Positions 6,572-9,629 of a stretch of 9,629 bases of DNA are shown here, piece by piece; the stretch's first letter is position 1; every line of letters starts with the position of its first letter. The position numbers and the translations under genes are program-made. The stretch is from CAJWLW01 sp963580095. GTDB lineage: Bacteria > Verrucomicrobiota > Lentisphaeria > JABSQK01 > CAJWLW01. Under the pieces are notes generated by a model. The model had not been told where the DNA came from. It saw nothing but the letters and a program-made list of their open reading frames with translations, and did not search any database. The DNA lies in contig CAUZJQ010000160.1 of NCBI GenBank assembly GCA_963580095.1, forward strand, positions 1 to 9,629. Direction: 5' to 3'.

Positions 6572-6770
6572 CATTTCCCGGTTGCCGGCCTGTGTATGCC
6601 TGGAGCGGCCCAGCCCCGGCCGGCGGTCGCAGATTTACCCGCTACGGTTTGACTCCTTACAGAATGGTGTCATTTAGGTAGCCGTCCCGCGAGATATACC
6701 GTATCCAGACCGCCGCGTGACGTGTGCGGCTGCAACCAAATTCCACACCGAAACAGAGAGTGGAATCGCC
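6572..6770 (+). promoter_or_regulatory. Spacer and leader between ftsH and the cyclase gene
   Basis: This gap holds a GC-rich inverted repeat, GCCGGCC (6584-6590) with GGCCGGC (6618-6624). It has a 27-nt loop and no T-run, so it is at best a weak or Rho-dependent stop for ftsH. A TTGAC-containing stretch near 6649 could be a -35 element for the cyclase gene, but the -10 partner is poor. An in-frame GTG at 6717 could extend the cyclase N-terminus by 18 residues. Confidence 0.35.
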
Positions 6771-7952
6771 ATGGCGCGACCGGAGTCCAGCCTCCAGCTA
6801 AGTTCGAGTGACATGAATGATCACGGTGTTCATACCGTACTTGTGGTCGATGACGTGCCCACCAATGTCAAGATTCTTGTGGCGCATCTGGAGGCCAAAG
6901 GATTTAAGACGCTCGCTGCCTACAACGGCGAGGAAGCCATGACGATGGCGCTCAAGCATATGCCGGATCTGGTCATGCTTGATGTCAACATGCCGGTCAA
7001 GAACGGGCTCGAGGCGTGCGAGGAACTCAAGCAGAATCCTGAAACCATGATGCTTCCCATCATTCTGGTGACAGCCAACTCGGACACCAATGAAATCGTC
7101 AAGGGCTTCGAAGTCGGTGCCGATGACTACCTGATCAAACCCTACAATTACATGGAGATGCTGGCACGCGTCCGCTCCATGGTGCGGATCAAGGATACCC
7201 AGGCGATGCTGCTGGAGGTCAATCGGCACATCGACGACCTCAACCACGATCTCGAAGCCAAAGTCAAGGAGCAGGTCAAGGAACTCGAGCGCGTCAACCG
7301 CCTGCGTCGCTTTTTCTCACCGCAGATTGTCGATTCCATCGTCTCCGACGGCGCCGAGGACATTCTCAAAGAGCATCGCCGCGAGATCACCGTGGTTTTT
7401 CTGGATTTGCGGCATTTCACCAGTTTTGCGGAGACCGCATCGCCGAATGAAGTCATTTCGACGATCCGCGAGCTGCAGGCCTGTGTGGGGCCGGTGATCT
7501 TCCGGCACCGTGGTACGCTGGAGCGGTTCACCGGTGATGGCATGATGGTGTTTCTTGGTGATCCTGAGCCGATGGTTGATCACCCGTTGCAGTCGGTGAA
7601 GATGAGTATTGCTATCCAGAAGGAAGTGGATCTCTGCCTGCGCGAGTCCTGGGCCGCCAAGGGATATGACCTTGCGCTCGGTATCGGTATGGCAACTGGC
7701 GTCGCCTCGTTGGGCACGATCGGGTTCGAGGGTCGTCTTGATTACGCCGCCATCGGCAGTGTCACCAATCTCGCTGCCCGCCTTTCCAGCCGTGCCGAGG
7801 GCGGGCAGATTCTGTTATCCGCGAGAACCAATGAAATGGTCGAGAGCGCTTGTCCGACGAATGCCGTCGGTGAAGTCGAATTGAAGGGCTTCTCGCATTC
7901 GCAGGCGCTGTACGAGGTTTCTCCCGACGTCCAGCTCGAGGCTATCGGGTAA
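6771..7952 (+). CDS. Response regulator fused to a class III nucleotide cyclase domain
   Basis: A 393-residue two-domain signalling protein. Residues about 22-140 form a receiver domain with acidic pocket D27/D28, phospho-acceptor D71 (MLDVNMP), T101 and K123 (LIKPY). Residues about 141-180 are charged and heptad-like, a probable dimerising coiled coil. Residues about 205-350 are a class III adenylate/guanylate cyclase domain: metal-binding D212 (FLDLRHFT) and D256 (RFTGDGMM), and transition-state residues N333 and R337 (TNLAAR). A sensor kinase would phosphorylate D71 and so control cyclic-nucleotide output; none is encoded here. The base-specifying positions, usually Lys and Asp/Thr in adenylate cyclases, are R252 and A326, so the substrate is uncertain. 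The ATG at 6771 is preferred because GAGAGTGGA precedes it; a GTG at 6717 would add 18 unremarkable residues. It is convergent with the cyclic-nucleotide-binding gene at 8172-8621. Confidence 0.92.
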   Translation: MARPESSLQLSSSDMNDHGVHTVLVVDDVPTNVKILVAHLEAKGFKTLAAYNGEEAMTMALKHMPDLVMLDVNMPVKNGLEACEELKQNPETMMLPIILVTANSDTNEIVKGFEVGADDYLIKPYNYMEMLARVRSMVRIKDTQAMLLEVNRHIDDLNHDLEAKVKEQVKELERVNRLRRFFSPQIVDSIVSDGAEDILKEHRREITVVFLDLRHFTSFAETASPNEVISTIRELQACVGPVIFRHRGTLERFTGDGMMVFLGDPEPMVDHPLQSVKMSIAIQKEVDLCLRESWAAKGYDLALGIGMATGVASLGTIGFEGRLDYAAIGSVTNLAARLSSRAEGGQILLSARTNEMVESACPTNAVGEVELKGFSHSQALYEVSPDVQLEAIG

Positions 7953-8171
7953 ACGGTGGGCTTTGTCCCAACGTGGACTTTCTCGATCGCCACTCGCAGA
8001 GCCGGCACCGGATTTTGCGTCGGCGGCGAGGAATGGGGCCTGATTGAAGCTCAGCCGGATGCCCCCGAGGCAATTCTTGCCGATGGTGAGCCGCGACTTT
8101 TTTTCTCTCTCTCTTTCTCTCTTTCTTTCTCTCTCTTTTTCTCTCTCGCGAACCATCGGTTTATTTTTTTA
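7953..8171. other. Convergent intergenic region between the cyclase and CNB genes
   Basis: This 219-nt region lies between the tail ends of the cyclase gene (plus) and the cyclic-nucleotide-binding gene (minus). It contains a short GGCAA-TTC-TTGCC hairpin (8069-8081), a 51-nt pyrimidine tract (8097-8147), an AACC-ATC-GGTT stem next to a T-rich TATTTTTTTAT stretch (about 8152-8173), and no recognisable gene. Open frames crossing the tract encode only low-complexity Ser/Leu/Phe or Arg/Glu/Lys runs and are artefacts. Confidence 0.6.
8097..8147 (+). repeat. 51-nt uninterrupted polypyrimidine (CT/T) tract
   Basis: All bases from 8097 to 8147 are C or T on the plus strand, arranged as imperfect CT dinucleotides mixed with T-runs of 3 to 7; the minus strand is pure GA/A. 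It is flanked by CGCGA (8092-8096) and TCGCG (8146-8150), an inverted pair overlapping the tract by two bases. It is a microsatellite-like sequence with mirror symmetry, the type that can form triplex H-DNA and slip during replication. Confidence 0.9.
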
Positions 8172-8621
8172 TCAGTCGCTGAGGTCGGCCACCCAGTCGT
8201 CCGCCTTGGCCAGGCGATTGGCGAGGATACAGGCGATGCTGCGCACAACTTTGAAGGCGTTGAGATCGTCGGCATCGAGCTTGGCGTTGAATGCGGCCGC
8301 CGGCAAATGGGTGACGCGGCCGGATTCGGTACAGCGGACTGTTGCAGCGCAGGATGCCTTGCTGATCAGGGACATTTCCCCGAAGAAAGACAGCTCGCTG
8401 AGATGCGCCAGCACGGTTTCCGAGTTACCATCGGATTTGATCACGTCGAAGGTGCCTTTGCTGATGATGTAAAGCCCGTCACCAGTCGCGCCTTCTTTGA
8501 CAATGTCGTCGCCGATCTCTGTCGGTATGCCCTTGCTGATCTCGAGCAGTTCGGCTATTTGCATGCCCTCCAGGTCATCGAATAGCGGCACTGTCCCGAA
8601 GCGTTCCGTATCTGTGGCCAT
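8172..8621 (-). CDS. Stand-alone cyclic-nucleotide-binding (CNB) domain protein
   Basis: A 149-residue protein made of little more than one CRP/PKA-type CNB domain, with no DNA-binding helix-turn-helix after it, so it is probably not a transcription factor itself. Visible features are an N-terminal helical segment, EGATGDGLYIISKG (43-56, the Gly-rich turn) and a phosphate-binding cassette beginning FGEMSL (80-85). The cassette Arg that normally grips the cyclic phosphate is replaced by Cys91 (SCAATV); Glu82 is retained. The ATG at 8621 is chosen because GGGAG lies 7 nt upstream and homology begins there. A longer frame opening at 8804 adds 61 residues of Arg-rich, non-conserved sequence and is rejected. 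The gene is tail to tail with the receiver-cyclase gene, suggesting a producer/receptor pair. Ligand binding is not guaranteed given the missing Arg. Confidence 0.9.
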   Translation of the reverse strand: MATDTERFGTVPLFDDLEGMQIAELLEISKGIPTEIGDDIVKEGATGDGLYIISKGTFDVIKSDGNSETVLAHLSELSFFGEMSLISKASCAATVRCTESGRVTHLPAAAFNAKLDADDLNAFKVVRSIACILANRLAKADDWVADLSD

Positions 8622-8886
8622 GAATTTCTCCCGTGCTGGTTGGTTGTACGTGGTCAATGTAAACACACCCGTCCGAATGTCTAACTCGAAACGCGACGGT
8701 TTGCGTCGATATCGGTATCTGCTTATGCGTATACGATTCTCCGAATAAGCGGCCGCCGAGCTGGGTCGGCATAATCTGCATATCAGTGCGGCCGAGTACG
8801 ACAAGCTGCTTGTAGTCCTCGGTACTTTTCTCCGTCACCCTTGGCGATGAGATTTCCGTTCAGTTGCTGATCGGCCACGAATACTA

Positions 8887-8969
8887 CATGACCGGTCGGC
8901 TGGCAGGCACTACCGCCGGCCATTCCGTCATGTTCTGGCGAAACAGCCCGGTCATGCCGGTGCCTGCCA
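8887..8969. repeat. Two interleaved inverted repeats (9 bp and 10 bp)
   Basis: CATGACCGG (8887-8895) is the exact complement of CCGGTCATG (8948-8956), and TGGCAGGCAC (8901-8910) of GTGCCTGCCA (8960-8969). The arms occur in the order A, B, A', B', so both pairs cannot form as nested hairpins: they would be alternative structures or a pseudoknot-like fold. Confidence 0.7.
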
Positions 8970-8983
8970 ATACATGTATTGGC
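8966..8983. promoter_or_regulatory. 18-bp perfect palindrome
   Basis: GCCAATACATGTATTGGC is fully self-complementary over 18 bp. Its form, two 9-bp half-sites with an AT-rich centre, is typical of an operator for a dimeric regulator. It lies about 345 nt upstream of the CNB gene start and 119 nt past the grxB stop. Its left edge overlaps the right arm of the 10-bp inverted repeat by 4 nt. No T-run follows on either strand, so it is not an intrinsic terminator. Confidence 0.5.
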
Positions 8984-9102
8984 CGAGGTTCCTTCGGGAA
9001 ACGACTGTCGGGAGCGAGGCGGGGAGTAATTGCCAGGCAGTGAGATGACATTGCGGTGAAAACTCAACAGCCGGAGCCAATGCCAAGATTCGTGTAAGCG
9101 TG

Positions 9103-9629
9103 TCAGTCGATTGCCATGCTTCCGTAAAGCGGCACTCCCGACTGCTCCGACAGCGTATCGAGGTACGCCCGCACCGTCGACGGATATTCGAGGCCGCCGA
9201 TGATGGTAATGCCGCGCAGATGGCCGAACAGCAGAATGTCGTCGTACGACAACGTGCCGTTGACTGCCCCCGGCGATTCGATGATTGCGGCGAGCGTGAC
9301 CAACTTAATGTTCAGTTCCTCTTTCAGTTCGGCACTGTTCGCCAGATGCTCGGCGAAAGGCCCGATCGATTCTTCCTTCTTCTCGGTGAAATAGGCGATC
9401 CCGCCGGCAGTCGCGAACTCCGCCAGTGGCGCCTGGACCCAGCGCGGCATGGTCAGCGGATTCAACGCTGCGTTTGCCAGCCAGTCGGTCAGTTCCGGCC
9501 GATTAGCGGACGGAGCCAGCACTGGTTCACCAAAGTTCTGATCGATAAACGTAACGATATCCAGGCTCTCCGGCATGTGCGTACCGTCGTCCTTCGTCAG
9601 GATCGGCACCACCTTTGTACCGATCAAAG
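9103..9629 (-). CDS. grxB: Glutaredoxin 2, C-terminal part (partial at window edge)
   Basis: The last 175 or so codons of a GrxB-type glutaredoxin, a GST-fold protein that reduces disulfides with glutathione. The visible sequence starts around MIGTKVVPILTKDDGTHMPE, which aligns with residue 42 onward of E. coli Grx2 (MVGQKQVPILQKDDS). It continues with SLDIVTFID, FTEKKEESIGPF, a GAVNGTLSYDDILLFGHLR segment and a C-terminus ending GSMAID, close to the E. coli FSMAI ending. With about 41 missing N-terminal residues the full protein would be about 215 residues, the E. coli length. The CPYC-type active site is therefore outside the window, and the internal Met at 9627 is not the true start. The stop is TGA at 9105-9103. 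No partner gene is seen; the next gene in the same direction starts 481 nt away. Confidence 0.92.
   Translation of the reverse strand, partial: LIGTKVVPILTKDDGTHMPESLDIVTFIDQNFGEPVLAPSANRPELTDWLANAALNPLTMPRWVQAPLAEFATAGGIAYFTEKKEESIGPFAEHLANSAELKEELNIKLVTLAAIIESPGAVNGTLSYDDILLFGHLRGITIIGGLEYPSTVRAYLDTLSEQSGVPLYGSMAID

Larger units (their letters stand above)
8622..9102. other. 481-nt gap between grxB and the CNB gene, structured
   Basis: Both flanking genes are on the minus strand. No complete gene is convincing; several frames look partly protein-like on both strands (see findings). The stretch contains palindromes CGATATCG (8707-8714) and CGTATACG (8728-8735), a GCTTAT/ATAAGC pair (8721-8726 and 8745-8750), and a cluster of strong inverted repeats at 8887-8983. 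The CNB promoter should lie in the part nearest 8622, but no clear -35/-10 pair is seen. Confidence 0.5.

Noticed and set aside
6717..6770. GTG start giving an 18-residue N-terminal extension of the cyclase protein
   Set aside because: The extension has no domain character and the ATG at 6771 has a better ribosome-binding context (GAGAGTGGA), so the shorter start is preferred.
7815..8585. Several frames crossing the pyrimidine tract, encoding Ser/Phe/Leu or Arg/Glu/Lys repeats
   Set aside because: The repetitive residues are only translation of the CT/GA tract, and the frames run antisense into the cyclase and CNB genes.
8622..8804. 61-residue N-terminal extension of the CNB protein
   Set aside because: The extension is Arg/Ser-rich and unlike the family, while the ATG at 8621 has a well-spaced GGGAG and starts where homology begins.
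8887..8983. CRISPR array or transposon end
   Set aside because: There are no regularly spaced direct repeats, no transposase and no target-site duplication; only inverted repeats are present.
8783..9067. 94-residue minus-strand frame between grxB and the CNB gene
   Set aside because: No motif, mixed-quality codon use and overlap with the inverted-repeat cluster; not distinguishable from chance.

Overview
The window looks like a chromosomal housekeeping segment from a Gram-negative, diderm bacterium with meso-diaminopimelate peptidoglycan and an elaborate Ser/Thr-phosphorylation and cyclic-nucleotide signalling repertoire. The pointers are an LL-diaminopimelate aminotransferase (DapL) gene, a Pal/OmpA-like lipoprotein, a eukaryotic-type protein kinase, an FHA protein, FtsH and a response-regulator cyclase. 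DapL plus Hanks-type kinases and FHA proteins suggests the PVC superphylum (possibly Lentisphaerota-like) or a similar lineage. This is an inference from gene content, not a phylogenetic placement. Coding DNA is moderately GC-rich with C/G-ending codons. I see no tRNA, rRNA, CRISPR array or transposon.

Layout, left to right. (1) 1-415, minus: N-terminal 138 codons of dapL, cut by the window edge, with a good sigma70-like promoter upstream. (2) 416-727: non-coding, with two hairpins. (3) 728-3241, minus: a tight three-gene cluster read in the order pal-like lipoprotein, protein kinase lacking an N-lobe, and a CoaD-CoaE fusion, with gaps of 13 and 14 nt. (4) 3242-3730: a 489-nt divergent intergenic region with a near-consensus promoter (TTGACA, 17 nt, TATATT) facing right. 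(5) 3731-6571, plus: a tail-anchored FHA protein, then a full-length FtsH AAA+ protease with an acidic C-terminal tail. (6) 6771-7952, plus: a response regulator fused through a coiled coil to a class III nucleotide cyclase domain. (7) 7953-8171: a convergent intergenic region with a 51-nt uninterrupted polypyrimidine tract. (8) 8172-8621, minus: a stand-alone cyclic-nucleotide-binding domain protein. (9) 8622-9102: a 481-nt gap with an 18-bp perfect palindrome and overlapping inverted repeats. (10) 9103-9629, minus: most of a glutaredoxin 2 (GrxB) gene, whose thioredoxin active site lies beyond the right edge.

Functionally, DapL makes diaminopimelate and Pal-like proteins bind it in the wall, which is consistent with a diderm envelope. 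The kinase fragment and the FHA protein sit on either side of one divergent promoter region, so a phosphorylation-dependent envelope signalling pair is plausible. The cyclase and the cyclic-nucleotide-binding protein are tail to tail and could be a producer/receptor pair. Both have substitutions at the positions that normally contact nucleotide, which makes this the most interesting signalling question here.

The most unusual items are the single-polypeptide CoaD-CoaE fusion, the C-lobe-only kinase inside the pal operon, and the atypical cyclase/receptor pair. None is proven to be a new system from sequence alone.
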